A stretch of 64,000 bases of DNA, taken from assembly GCF_035046485.1 (NCBI RefSeq), contig NW_026917476.1:30572-94571 (forward strand), written 5' to 3'. This stretch comes from Aedes albopictus. Taxonomy: Eukaryota > Arthropoda > Insecta > Diptera > Culicidae. The translations under genes were made by a program, and so were the position numbers. This document shows positions 9,301 through 18,606 of the stretch, piece after piece; positions within the stretch are counted from its first letter, which is position 1; each line of letters begins with the position of its first letter. The notes beneath the pieces are model-generated. The model made no database searches, was not told the DNA's origin, and saw only the letters and a list, made by a program, of their open reading frames with translations.

Positions 9301-12146
9301 CTTCCTGAAACTCCTTCGAATCCCCTGAAATAGACCTCTAAAATGCCTCTGAAATGACCTCTAAAATGCCCCTGAGACCCCCTGAATTGCCCCAGATACC
9401 CCCATAATCATCCATGACAGCCCCTAGAAATGCTTAAATGCTCCTGAGACCTCAAGCCCCCTGAATGCCTTGAAACGCCCCATGAGACCCCCTGGAACCT
9501 TTACAGACCCCCTTGATCGCCCCTAAAACATCTTGGTACACCCCTGAAATGCCCCTAAGATGCGCTATAACTCCCCTGGAATTCTCTGAGCCCCCTGGAA
9601 TGCCCCTGAGACCCCCTAAAGCACTCCTTAAAACTCCTAGAATCCCTGAAGCTCCCTGAGAGGACCCTGAAAGCCCCTAATGCTCTTGAGATCTACTCCC
9701 AAGCAATACACATGTCATATAAGAGTTACGGCAGCGCCAGTTTTGGTTGTATGAAAGTTAGTTTGACGTAATTCTAGCATTGTGTTAGAATTACATCAAC
9801 TAAAATTATATACAACCAAAACTTACGCTGCCAAAACTCTTATATGACATGCGTGTTGCTTGTTAATGGCACCTTCTACGTGTTGCTTGTTAAAACACCC
9901 CTGCAACATCCTGGTACCGCGCTGAACCCTCTTTTTGACCCGCTGCAACCTTCCTCTGCTCGTCCCTATAAACGTCCCCAAGCCGCCATTGCTATAGTTA
10001 CTGTCATTTTAAAATTTTCTTTTGCACAATCTTGGTTCTGAAAGAAGGTCTACTATTCAACACAGCATTGAAAATAATTCAAATTGGATAATATATTTTA
10101 TATGGTGAATCATTTTTATTATGAATGATTAATGATTGATTAAATATTTTTTCTTATGATTATGATTACTGATCAATGATTAAATTGCGGAAGTAGTGTG
10201 ATTAAGATTAATGATTAATGATTAATCGATATTTTTTGTGATTATGATTAATGATTTTTGATTAATCTAATCATTAATCATTAATCATGATTAAATTTTT
10301 GATTAATCATTAACGCTCTGGTTTAAATAGGCGCGCGTCCTGAATAGTTAAAATGGTCTTCCTGGAAATTTGTGTTGTCATGGTATTTGTTATTTTGGCG
10401 TTTATTACAGACAAGTTTATAACATAATATGTCATGTTAATAACATAAAAATAACTGATTCTTTAATCATTTATTTTGCTAAAACAACTTTCGTTGTTGT
10501 GATTCTCTTCTGCTGGGGATGATAACAAAAATAATAAAATGATAACACCGAACACGATCTCACAGTTTGTTATCAAAGTGATGTTACTTTGTTATCCGGC
10601 TTCGCACGGGTTGCGATACACAAACGTGAGCGTGTTTTGTGTTATCAATGATTCCTTAATAACACATGAATGGTTTTGCATTAGTCGACCAAAACCCTTA
10701 AAAATTATTCAAAAAGTGCCTCCCTGTATGTCTACAAGCTGAATATCATTTCACGAAATCATTCAGTATAGTACCTGTTAAAAAAAAACGATTCCTTACC
10801 GTGCTAGCCAATCTCATAGTGATTTCTCGAAATAATGTAGATTGTAGATACTTTGGGTAAGAGGGCCTGTCCAAAAGCTACGTAGACTCTTAGGGGGGAC
10901 GGGGGGGGGGGGGGGGGGGGGGGTCCGATCAAAGTCTACGCTTCATACAAATTCCGAAAATTTTGTATGGACAAAAGTCATGATAGTTAGCAGAGTTAAG
11001 TTTTCACCAATAAAGCCTCCTTTCGAAAGAAAGCAGTCCTTTTTTCATCCTACTAAAAACAGATTATTGAAACGTCGTTTTTCTTTTTGTTGTATTTTTG
11101 TTAAAAGTTACGAAAAAATCAACATGAATCTGTTCAGTAATCGTTTTAGTAGCCTCTCAGACTACTAATGTCATTGTGATTCTACCACTAAATTTCCGGA
11201 GTCAAGTTTTTGCAGAAATTGATCTTCATATTTTGCTAAGCAGACTGCTACCTCGCAATACAACTCCATAGTCCATACTAGTATATTGATCACATAGCCT
11301 CAGTCTATTCTGGCTTATTCTAACAACCCAAGATCGACACTTGCTCATACAGTCCGCTCTCATTGCCTTTGCTGAAAGGTACATAGGAGCTCAATCAGGC
11401 TGTCCTTGCTGAAACGAGTTTAATGATGCTAGGTAATGGTGCACACACTCCGCCTAATAACCCGCCGATTGAACGTATAATTTGGTTGTTGTTCTTTGCA
11501 GACTCAAACGACGCAATATATAGAACCATTCACTTCAACTGCTGATCATGGTTGGTTCACATCACAAACAATATTCTTCACAATATCCAGGAACACCACC
11601 CCCTTCACTCAATGGGTAACCAAAGCTTCGCACTTTCTTCACAGCACCTTCGAAGCGAGTTACCTAAGATCATCCAAACAACACCTCAATTATCCACACG
11701 ATCAAACAACCCACTCAAATGGCCATCGCGAAACAACCGAAATCCTCTCGATTCACACCGTCCAAAATCACCGTCAAAAGCACTTACTTGGCGGACTTGA
11801 GCAACGGATGATTGCTTCCAATCAGTTTTCGTAGATGCAATGCCACATTGGCAATCTCGTCGCTGAGCAAAAACCGTAGATTCAGAAACGACGTCGGATA
11901 GCCCACGATCTGTTCCGCCTCGCTAACGGCTCGATTCCAGTCGTGCTTCTGGACTCCCTTGACTTCCGCTTTGGCCAGGGCCAACTTTTCACCGGCTCTG
12001 GAGCTGGCACTAATCCACCGAACCGGATTTGTTGTCCGCTCGCCGAGAACCGCCACCGCTGCTGGACCACTAGAACCGAGTGCGCCCAGAACCGAGCAGT
12101 TCCTGAGCAGCAGACACCGCGAGACGACCATCCTACTTAGAGCCAT
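85..12146 (-). CDS. PDSS2: Decaprenyl diphosphate synthase subunit 2 (PDSS2), four-exon gene
   Basis: The CDS joins 12146-11788, 1229-903, 825-416 and 356-85 on the minus strand: 359+327+410+272 nt, giving 455 residues plus stop. Exon phases (2, 2, 1) agree and every intron is GT-AG. In family knowledge, PDSS2 is the regulatory partner of PDSS1 in the mitochondrial heterotetramer that makes the isoprenoid side chain of coenzyme Q. The translation shows the family signatures [29 protein letters not shown] and [10 protein letters not shown], in the order seen in animal PDSS2. Both Asp-rich catalytic motifs of trans-prenyltransferases are absent: the first site reads IHQGVIN and the second [10 protein letters not shown], as expected for the non-catalytic subunit. 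The N-terminus is basic and Ser/Arg rich, compatible with mitochondrial import. The start was placed at 12146 (context CATCATGG); an in-frame ATG at 12194 is possible. The human protein is about 400 residues. No other intact gene is nearby. Confidence 0.95.
416..825 (-). CDS. PDSS2: PDSS2 exon 3
   Basis: The acceptor AATAG| ends at 826. The exon begins [20 protein letters not shown], includes an acidic, probably variable loop ([17 protein letters not shown]), then [20 protein letters not shown] and [18 protein letters not shown]. The donor is TTTAG|GTAAGATC at 416/415. The loop accounts for part of the extra length relative to vertebrate PDSS2. Confidence 0.94.
903..1229 (-). CDS. PDSS2: PDSS2 exon 2
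   Basis: The acceptor is TTCAATTCAAG| and the exon starts at 1229. It continues in frame as [20 protein letters not shown], then KAAG, the [14 protein letters not shown] helix, and [16 protein letters not shown]. The donor is TTAAG|GTTTGTG at 903/902. The 327-nt length keeps phase 2 on both sides. The position of the first Asp-rich motif is occupied by QGVIN. Confidence 0.94.
3200..4266 (+). pseudogene. Decayed Juan-like (jockey clade) LINE, reverse transcriptase C-terminal part
   Basis: One frame reads [20 protein letters not shown], with the RT catalytic FADD at 3428-3439, then a stop, then [20 protein letters not shown]. After a nested MITE it resumes as [39 protein letters not shown] and [20 protein letters not shown], hits a stop at 4146-4148, and goes on with [20 protein letters not shown]. 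These blocks match Juan/jockey ORF2 as I know it. The 5' boundary is uncertain because the sequence before 3380 is badly decayed. It is not functional. Confidence 0.85.
3606..3814. mobile_element. hAT-type MITE, 209 bp, inserted in the Juan-like LINE
   Basis: Perfect 8-bp duplications TTTGAAAC flank it (3598-3605 and 3815-3822). Imperfect terminal repeats are CAGGGATGCCA and CAGTAATGCCA. Removing the element and one duplication restores the LINE frame ([15 protein letters not shown]). The interior repeats AAAATCTGTAT several times. An 8-bp duplication with CAG termini is the hAT signature. There is no coding capacity. Confidence 0.9.
4267..4613. mobile_element. Unclassified 347-bp insertion near the LINE 3' end
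   Basis: LINE coding stops after QKSLQSSI at about 4266 and resumes at 4615 as [14 protein letters not shown] followed by a stop, the expected Juan-like C-terminus. ATTG occurs on both sides (4263-4266, 4614-4617) but could be chance. No clear terminal repeats are seen, so the class is unknown. Confidence 0.6.
4614..4680 (+). pseudogene. 3' end of the Juan-like LINE
   Basis: This holds the last 14 or so codons ([14 protein letters not shown], stop at 4657-4659), then GTTAGGGTTAGGTTAAG-rich sequence that may be the element's tail. Confidence 0.65.
4882..5162 (+). mobile_element. Feilai-type tRNA-derived SINE, full length
   Basis: The tRNA-like head carries an A box (TAGCCGAGGCGG) and a B box (GGGTTCGATTCCC). 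The body contains GTGCCTGCCACACGATATAC and GAAGCTCTCAGTTAA, as in Feilai of Aedes. A 12-bp duplication CCTATAAAAAAA flanks it exactly (4870-4881, 5163-5174), so the copy is complete and LINE-mobilised. Confidence 0.92.
5389..5681. mobile_element. Short TIR element (MITE), 293 bp
   Basis: Terminal inverted repeats CACAGAGAACAGACATCCA (19 bp, perfect) lie at both ends. TTTTAGG is duplicated at 5382-5388 and 5682-5688; it could be read as an 8-bp GTTTTAGG if the last base belongs to the target. It is non-coding. Confidence 0.82.
6023..7540. repeat. Tandem repeat, ~300-bp unit, about four copies
   Basis: The landmark TGAAGTCCTTCAAATCTACA starts at 6023 and 6323 and a close variant near 7228. A deleted unit lies around 6600-6821. 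Each unit also contains TAGTATTGCATAA, TACTGAGTAACG and GACATTCAGG. The array is split by the MITE at 6822-7217. Confidence 0.8.
6822..7217. mobile_element. hAT-type foldback MITE, 396 bp
   Basis: An 8-bp duplication GTTGTATA (6814-6821, 7218-7225) flanks ends sharing ATGGGATCATTCATTTG. The inverted arms extend about 90 bp with mismatches. The centre holds a second hairpin (6990-7040) with GCAACTCTCCACG and its complement. It is non-coding. Confidence 0.87.
7840..8105. repeat. Two diverged ~135-bp tandem units
   Basis: GATTACAAATCGTAGCTTT-like, ACTTTAGGATC-AAACTCAAGAA and GGATGACCTAGGATATCC occur in both 7840-7950 and 7975-8102. No function is suggested. Confidence 0.6.
8470..9690. repeat. 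Degenerate short repeat inside the hAT element
   Basis: This is a long run of variants of CCCCTGAAATGCCCCTGAGA, with an inverted-sense portion (CATTTCAGGGGCGTTTC-like) at 8480-8780. Open frames here are repeat artefacts with biased composition, not genes. Confidence 0.75.
9701..9861. mobile_element. Foldback MITE nested in the hAT element
   Basis: Inverted arms of about 60 bp begin AAGCAATACACATGTCATAT on the left and end ATATGACATGCGTGTTGCTT on the right, with a short centre around 9760-9800. No clear target duplication is seen. Confidence 0.7.
10901..10923. repeat. Homopolymer of 23 G
   Basis: An uninterrupted poly-G tract, preceded by TAGGGGGGAC. Its true length may be unreliable. Confidence 0.9.
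11788..12146 (-). CDS. PDSS2: PDSS2 exon 1 (residues 1-119 plus two bases)
   Basis: It encodes the presumed mitochondrial leader ([10 protein letters not shown]...) and then the family block around [18 protein letters not shown] and [16 protein letters not shown]. The donor is AA|GTAAGTG, with the intron starting at 11787. Reading through the donor gives an immediate stop (AAG TAA), which explains why the open frame ends at 11784. The split Lys codon is completed by the first base of exon 2. Confidence 0.93.
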
Positions 12147-12400
12147 GATGCAGACTGTGCTGTGCCGTGTTCGAATTTGCCTACAGCCACACACGCTGGA
12201 TGGGTGACCGAGAGCGCGCGCCTTCGATCAGTTGCCCGCCAAGACCCAACAACGCTTGCTTGTCGTTAACTTTTAGTGCTTGCTCACGAATTTTTCCGTT
12301 GACTCTTTGGTGCAACCGCATATGGCGCGGCGCAGGAGCTATCATGGTCCTACTTGAAAGGCCGAAGATCAAATCGAGCGTATAGTTTGTGGTATAGATG
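12147..12400 (-). promoter_or_regulatory. PDSS2 5' UTR and presumed promoter region
   Basis: This is the sequence immediately upstream of the PDSS2 start. It is more GC-rich than the flanks at 12180-12350. I see no convincing TATA box, so any promoter assignment rests on position only. Confidence 0.4.
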
Positions 12401-13202
12401 AGGTGGTTTGGTTTGTGTAGAGAAGCCCCTTGATAGACTTTTGGTTGACGCTACTTTGGGTGCAGTTGGCCGCGATGTAACTGGGGAAGATCGCGCAGGT
12501 GTAACAAACACCATGACGAAGCTGAACTTTGCTAAGGTCTTAGGTATGCCGTATTCGAAGGTAATTTATTTTTGTGTGTTGAAACTGGGTAAATAGCGTG
12601 GATCCGGCACTAAATTGGTGATCGATGAATAAGTATGCTTGAAGCAGTAAGTACTACACCGATGTTCCTTTCCACAGTTTTGAATCAAATTATTCAACTT
12701 ATACTCAGGACTAGTGGTTAGGTTTTATGTTACTAATCTTATTAAACCTAAAAATGCTGTGTGAAATTTAAAACACATAATTTATTATTATTATCTAATG
12801 AATCTCTTTTCACTTGTTCATATGTGAACACAACATTTAGCTTAATATATAATCAAATTTCTTACAAAGTACTAAGTTGTACATAATTATGTGTAATACC
12901 ATTTTTCAAAAGCATTACTTTTTATTTTATTTTGATGATCTTGATGGTTTTGTATTTGTGAATTTTAACCTTATACTAGTTGTTGCCGTGAGTGTGGATG
13001 TAATTTTGGACTTTTATGAGCAAACCCGATTCTTTGCTGTGATTAACTCTAAGATAGAAATTCAATTTAACCCTAGTAGGATGTTGGGGTCAATATGATC
13101 CAGACAGGCACGCTGAACGTGCCCCATAGTCAAAAATGAAAAAAATCGACTTCAAAATTGTGTTTAATCTAGTATAAGATACAATATACCGCTCGGGCAT
13201 AA
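12401..13202. other. No gene recognised
   Basis: AT-rich intergenic sequence. A 62-codon plus-strand frame starting at 12408 shows no recognisable features. Nothing repetitive was recognised. Confidence 0.5.
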
Positions 13203-13389
13203 CCCGGGTAGACATAAATATCATAATCATATCTTAAAACGATCACATTTTGATGTCATATCTTAAAATGATATTGATGAGATATTCAAAAAGTTGTCAA
13301 ATATCTGCTCAATATCTCACCGTGATATGATTTCAAAATTAGAACTTAATTTGATCTTTAGAAACCCTTGTGCAACCCGCTGTATGTGG

Positions 13390-13612
13390 AGCCTCGTAGC
13401 CGTGCGATTAGGGTCACCAAGCTTATGGTCGCACCATGCTATGGGGTGAGGGTTCGATTCCCGCTTCGGGTGTTGAAACTTTTCGTGAGAATAGTTTCTT
13501 CTCCGTTTCCACTGGTGCATGCTCCGTTGTCCGTTGTCTAATGTTAAGTTTGAAACAGTCTGTACAGCCGAAAGCTGAAGATGTTGTCCGTGTCTTTTTT
13601 TTTTTTTATATG
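13390..13612 (+). mobile_element. tRNA-derived SINE
   Basis: The head has CGTAGCCGTGCGATTAGG (A-box region) and AGGGTTCGATTCCCG (B box). The body runs to a T12 tract at about 13600. It is not a functional tRNA because no acceptor stem can be drawn. It belongs to a different family from the 4882 copy. Confidence 0.75.
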
Positions 13613-14468
13613 TCGAAATTTCCCAACATTGCGCATGAAAACTATTTTAGGTTTTCTACTTTCATTATGCGCCGTCCCCAAATAACGCTTCAGGAGATAG
13701 GGGATTAATAAATTACGTAACCCTTCAGGGGAATAGGGAATACATCATAGCGTTACGACTCATACAAAAAAGTTGGAGTTATCATACAAAAACTCATTAT
13801 GGAGACCGTCAGATCCTAATAAACCAATCACCGCACCGAGTTCAAAAATGTCAAATTTAGCGTTTCGTAATAAATAGATGTTCCCTTATGTCCACCACAA
13901 ATTTAACAAACGAGCACTGGGACAAAAAGGAAGTAGAAGTGGCCTTCATTTTCAATAAGTGGGTTTATAGATGCGGATTCCGCATCACCGGACAATTTGG
14001 GAGCTTTATCGACCCGCTAAGCAAAAAAAACGGACCATTTGATTCTAGATTCAACAAAACATACCGCTGCAGACGACCAGCTTTTTGAGTTTCAACCAAC
14101 AAATTGCGTAGTGATTCTGCCTCGGATATACGAATAGACGACAGTCGTGATGACTACGATCTTCTGAATGTTTCCAAAGCTTTTCTGGGCGACAGTTCAC
14201 AATTGGGCACGTTCAGTGAAGTGCTAGATTTTAGCTGATTTTTTGATGGCTTGAAGAGCTTCGTTATCAATTCAGAGAATAGGCATAAAATGTAAAATCA
14301 TCTAGAGAAATGTGCTCTCTTAGTTTAGGAAAATATGCAATTTGAAATTGAGCCTTAATTTATTTTTATTTCCCATACTATCGCTTCAGTTTGCAAATTT
14401 TGGGTGGAAACTGTATTAATATTCTGCAATAGAACATTTATCATTTGGAAATCTGAAAAATACAGCAT

Positions 14469-14650
14469 AAGATCAAAATTAGCACTTCACATTTCCATCT
14501 GCAACATCCAGAAATCGAAAGATCTGAAAATTACTGCTCAAGATCAAAATCAGTTCTTTCACACATTCATCTATAACATCCGAAAATTGTAAGATATAAA
14601 AACTACTATTCAAGATCAAAATTAGTTCTTTCACACACTCATCTACAACA
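14469..14650. repeat. Three diverged tandem units of about 80 bp
   Basis: AGATCAAAATTAG or close variants followed by TTCACA-CATTCATCT-CAACAT occur three times. The array ends just before the SINE-like head at 14757. Confidence 0.65.
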
Positions 14651-14756
14651 TGGCGGGACCAAACCAACACAGCTACCATGCGAGTCGCAAATACCTTGGA
14701 AAACGTAGAACTTGATGCTCTTGTCATCTCCTATTTTCAGATATGAGTCATAGTGC

Positions 14757-14815
14757 AGTGGTCACGTCACTACTCATAAATCACAAGGTCCTGAGTTCGA
14801 TTCTGGTCGCGGCCG
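14757..14815 (+). mobile_element. Short tRNA-like SINE head
   Basis: It contains AGTGCAGTGGTCACGTC (A box), CTGAGTTCGATTCTGG (B box) and GCGGCC, then a T-rich tract. Only the tRNA-related part is recognisable. Confidence 0.55.
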
Positions 14816-15099
14816 TTTTTATTTTTTTTACTCTAATCCATCTGTCAGATTATTTTATGATATTGGTTTTATGTGCTACAGCCCAGATCTCCCCACATAT
14901 TAGTCTGATCCTATAATATCAAAATAAGATATTATTATGTTCTTCCCCATACTAATTTTTGATCTTATTTTTGATCTTTTATCTCTTATGTCAAACAACC
15001 CAATAGCTAATTATGATCTTGAGTACGTCACTGAGGAATATCATGTGATGATATTGTTTTGATTTTTACTTCTACTCGGGATCCGATTTGGATTATCTT

Positions 15100-16200
15100 A
15101 GCTCCAAATGAAAGCTACAACATCCTAGAAGAAACCTATTAAATTTTATTACGATAGGACATTTGGTTACCGAGATATCTTTCGAAGAGTACTTAGGAGT
15201 AATAAAACTAAACTTTTTGAGATTTTTAACAAAGTATTGAATATCTCAGCCGTCTGTCAACCGATTTGGATTCTCTTGACACCAAACAACATCCTAGTAG
15301 AAGTAGAATCCTAATAAATTTTATTTCGATTGCACATTTGGTTTTTTTATTCTTAATCACTTAACCTAATTTACAGCTCTATTGTCCACTTGGGCATTAC
15401 GTGAGCGATAACAATTGACAGCTGCACTTAGACTTTGTACAGCGCCTAGATGTACTCTATTCTATTCTTCTATATTGAACTGGTTGCCTGTGTGCATCTT
15501 TCACTGTTCTACTCTATTAATGGTAGAATGAAGAGCACGAGGATGTGGATGTGTGGCTATTGTTCCTTTTCCGGTCCGATTGGGGGTCCATTATGAGTTG
15601 CAGTTCGCCGATGTCCAAGTATCCTGGTTCGTTTGAGCCGTAGCTCAGAAGAGGGTCAATGCCAGCCGCTCTCGGGGGAAGAGCAACTGACGAAAAATTG
15701 CAAGTGCCGGGGCTGGGAATCAAACCCATGACCATCCGCATATGAAGCGAACGTGTGACCAACTACGCCACGGGCCCCGGCTTCACATTTGGTTACAGAG
15801 ATATCTTTTGAAGAGTACTTAGGAGTTATACAACTAAACTTTTTGAGATTTTTTACCAAGTGTATCATAGTAAATATCTCAGCCATCTGTTAATCGATTT
15901 GGGATCTCTTGGCCCCAAATGAAAACTACAACATCCTAGTAGAACCCTATAAAATTTTATTAGGATTGGACACCGATGGTAACCGAGATATCTTTCGAAG
16001 AGTACTTGGGAGTAAGTAATACAGGTTAGCTTTTTGAGAGATTTTTGACCAAGTGTATTATAATAAATATCTCAGCCGTCTGTCAACCGATTTGGGTTCT
16101 CTAAGCACCAAATGAAAGTTACACTTTCCTTGTAAAATGCCCTGAAATCTTATTTCGATTGGACATTTGGTTACCGAGATATCTTTCGAAGAGTATTTCA
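15100..16200. repeat. Tandem repeat, ~190-bp unit, split by a SINE
   Basis: GGTTACCGAGATATCTTTCG, GAGTACTTAGGAGTAA, TTTTTGAGATTTTT and ATATCTCAGCCGTCTGTCAA recur in order around 15170, 15790, 15975 and 16170. An 11-bp duplication marks the insertion at 15344-15783. Confidence 0.8.
15344..15783 (-). mobile_element. tRNA-derived SINE, 440 bp, minus strand
   Basis: Read on the minus strand, it starts GGGGCCCGTGGCGTAGTTGG and has a tRNA-like head with a degraded B box (GGGTTTGATTCCC), then GCCCCGGCACTTGCAATTTT. It ends in an A-rich tail. Target duplications CACATTTGGTT (11 bp) at 15333-15343 and 15784-15794 flank it exactly. A truncated sister copy lies at 51725-52020. Confidence 0.87.
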
Positions 16201-16288
16201 ATAAATTCCTTTTTTTATTATTATATTCGCTTGTTATCTTGCATGAGCTTTTGGCATGTCTAAGGGAAAGTATTTTTCAATAAATAAT

Positions 16289-16365
16289 GCTGACCTCATT
16301 TAAAGTGTATACTAGCAGGTTATTGTTCTCAATAAAATTATAAATAACACATTACAAATACACAG
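16289..16365 (+). mobile_element. 3' end of a LINE with an ATTACAA-like tail
   Basis: GACCTCATTTAAAGTGTATA, an AATAAAA signal and an ACATTACAAAT tail match the 66-bp insertion at 54255-54320, which is on the other strand and has a clear target duplication. This copy is older and its 5' limit is not defined. Confidence 0.6.
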
Positions 16366-16529
16366 GAATTCTATGAAAACTAACAATATGTTAAAAAACT
16401 TTGAATCTATATATTGTGGGAAAATTTCAAGAACCGGACAAACATTTGTCCAATAAACCTCACAGATTTAGGTTGTAATAGCCAAAATAACTAGTGCTGG
16501 ATGAGTGTGACTGGAATTCTGTTACTTCC

Positions 16530-17868
16530 GAAGATCTGGCTTTCTCAGCCTTGGACTATTCAAAACGGTGTGTTTCGCTTTGCCCGACGTTTAGGCTCTT
16601 TTATTGGGCCTTTATCAAGGGGATAGCTGTCAATTGTTCCTAGTTACACCAATGTAACAAGGCCCAATAAAAGAGCCGAATCGTCGGGCAAAGCAAAACA
16701 CACCGTTTTGAATAGTCCAAGCAAAGCAAAGCAAATCAAAGCAAAGATAACCGTACACATCGTAGTTGCTACTCCGTGATTGACCAGACCAATCGAAGTT
16801 GCACAGAGAACCAATGAATGGTTCTTGGGACTAGCCACATACTCTCAATGTGCACAATTCGAGAGTTCAATATTTTAAAGTCAATAACGGCGCCGGCCAC
16901 GTCCTTACGGTCATCAGGAAAGGGGAAGGAATGTTAGTTCGACAACCGTTGTTACTAGAAACCGTGGAATCCACAGTATCCCCACAGTTGTCTCGGGAAG
17001 GAGTATTTGTTAGTAGGGTAGGGTAAAGTGTGGATCTTGGAGACACCTTTGGTACGTGATATGATCCACTAGTTATATGAAAATACACGACACGGTCTTC
17101 ATCCCGATTATGATTTATTTGGTCGCGATAGTAAGGGTAATGCACATACGTCAACCATCGTTCAATATTAAACGCGTCAACGATCAATGCGTTTACTTAA
17201 CCGTGAAAACCGACTTTCCCACGAAAGTTATCGCGCGCTTTCGATTCCGCATTCAATATTCGCGTCCCCTTCTCCCTACCGAGAAAACCGACCGACTGAC
17301 GAAAATAGTCGCACGCTTCTCACAGTATTGAACTTAGAGATACGGAGAATAAACTTTCAAGCTAGATAGCTATTTTCGAATTATGTATTTTACTGAGAGT
17401 AGTCCCATGTGTTACCTGTGATCGACAGCCGTTGAGGTAATTTAGCCAATTATTTTTAATTTGCTCAGTGACTGTTGTGAGCTGCAATTACTTCTTTTTA
17501 GAACCAGAGCAACAAGATGAATTTGCAGATATTACCAGACTCCAGGAGTCCTCATGAAAACGCATTGGCGAAATTTCCCCAACTCGTTCTAGGATGTAAA
17601 GAAAAAAAAAACTCGGAATGATCTCACCCAGTTCCATGTCCTCGGATGACCGCAACCATTCCTTGACTCCTTCAATTTTCTGCAATACTGTTGGCATCCA
17701 TTTTCATCACTTCACGAGGAAGGACAATGTGCACCTGCCCCAAACACGTGTCGCTTTTCACTTTTTCATTCGAACAATGCAACGCGACCGAGATCCCCAT
17801 CGCAACTCCACACCGTTTTGAATAGTCCAAGACTGAAAAAGCCAGATCTTCGGAAACAAAATAACTAG
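16530..17868. mobile_element. TIR element, ~1.3 kb, with an internal palindrome
   Basis: The ends TTCCGAAGATCTGGCTTT... and ...AAAGCCAGATCTTCGGAA invert over about 55 bp, including TTGGACTATTCAAAACGGTG. A second palindrome lies at 16555-16716 (CTCTTTTATTGGGCC and its complement), so the left end is itself a foldback. The interior carries a gene-like fragment at 17488-17697. Confidence 0.7.
17488..17697 (-). pseudogene. Gene-like fragment inside a TIR element
   Basis: The minus-strand frame begins MPTVLQKIEGVKEWLRSSED and continues MELGEIIP before a lysine/phenylalanine-rich stretch caused by a poly-A run. A possible 38-bp intron (GTGAGATC...TTTACATCCTAG) would join MEL to ERVGEISPMRFHEDSW. 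Composition is more protein-like than the surroundings, and the sequence sits between the terminal repeats of 16530-17868, so it may be a captured host exon. I do not recognise the protein. Confidence 0.3.
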
Positions 17869-18048
17869 CTAATGAAAAAACTGATTAACATAGTAGATAT
17901 CATTAAACCGATGCAAATATTTAATTTGTTTAATTTGAAGTGGCGAAAAAAAAATGGCGGCTCATGACTCCATCTTCAATAGAAAAAATGTTTTCAAGCA
18001 ACAATTTTTCAATAGTCAAAAAATATCAAATATCATAGCGATCCATCG

Positions 18049-18606
18049 ATGCCGAGCGAAAAAACAGTACCGGAAGTTGTGACTCCCAGAAAAACAGCGA
18101 TTGAGAAAACTTCAGGAGTTGGACCGATTACTACGAAGAAAGTTGTGCCTAAAGAGATACAGGAGTTCCCACACGTATTAACTTCGCGTTCCATTTTGTT
18201 GCCAGTTAAGTGTTCATCTTTTAAGCAGATTTCGTCAGTGGTCATTCCTTCGACCGACGGTTATTTGTAGCAGAAAAAGGAGAATGCGCATTTCAGATTC
18301 TATACACTTCTTTTACTACCGCTTAGGGTATCTATAACAGAAAAATACGAAGAAGTAGGAACCTTGTGGTTAAAAAGATATGTGACAACAATTATATGCA
18401 GAAATAGTAAAACTACCGACAAGGTTGGAAGTGTCAGAAATACGTATAGGAAGTTAGTAATTTCAACCGATGAGAAGAAAGCGCTTGTTCACGGGGAGGG
18501 GGATGTTGCGGTAACTACTGCGTTACGTAGCAAGCTGATAAAGCTGGTGAAACAACCGGCTTTCAATTTGTGCACCCCTGAATGTTCAACAAACTTCAAT
18601 GATTGA
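18049..18606 (+). pseudogene. 186-codon frame with one stop, unknown
   Basis: One frame from ATG at 18049 to a stop at 18604 has a single TAG at 18268-18270. It reads MPSEKTVPEVVTPRKTAIEK, then VGPITTKKVVPKEIQEFPHV, then past the stop VGTLWLKRYVTTIICRNSKT. It is rich in Lys, Thr and Val with no domain I know. Downstream are a purine tract (GGGGAGGGGGA at 18497-18507) and TATAAATAG (18616-18624), which could be the start of an LTR; this is speculative. Confidence 0.25.

Larger units (their letters stand above)
8227..10320. mobile_element. hAT-type non-autonomous element, 2.1 kb
   Basis: Ends are CAGAGCGTT... and ...AACGCTCTG. The flanking 8-mers are GGTTAAAT (8219-8226) and GTTTAAAT (10321-10328), a 7/8 match. 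Subterminal regions are built of ATTAATGATTAATCATGATT-like repeats on both sides. A 607-bp relative with identical ends sits at 63331-63937 with a perfect 8-bp duplication. The interior is degenerate repeat; no transposase is seen. Confidence 0.82.
1230..11787 (-). other. PDSS2: PDSS2 intron 1 (10,558 bp)
   Basis: The boundaries are GTAAGTG at 11787 and TTCAATTCAAG at 1230. Introns 2 (826-902) and 3 (357-415) are only 77 and 59 bp. Almost all of the gene's length is this one intron, loaded with transposons and tandem repeats listed separately. Stretches 1230-3180, 10321-10900 and 10924-11787 hold nothing recognised. Confidence 0.93.
13203..15080. mobile_element. Possible 1.9-kb TIR element
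   Basis: The left end CCCGGGTAGACATAAATATC and the right end, read inverted, CCCGAGTAGAAGTAAAAATC, match over about 30 bp with several mismatches. No convincing target duplication was found. The interior contains two SINE-like sequences and a small tandem repeat. Confidence 0.45.

Noticed and set aside
12147..12194. Upstream in-frame ATG of PDSS2 at 12194
   Set aside because: The added residues ([16 protein letters not shown]) are less leader-like and the 12146 ATG has the better context; it cannot be excluded.
12408..12596. 62-codon frame upstream of PDSS2 as a divergent gene
   Set aside because: No recognisable motif, no clear promoter, and a length expected by chance.
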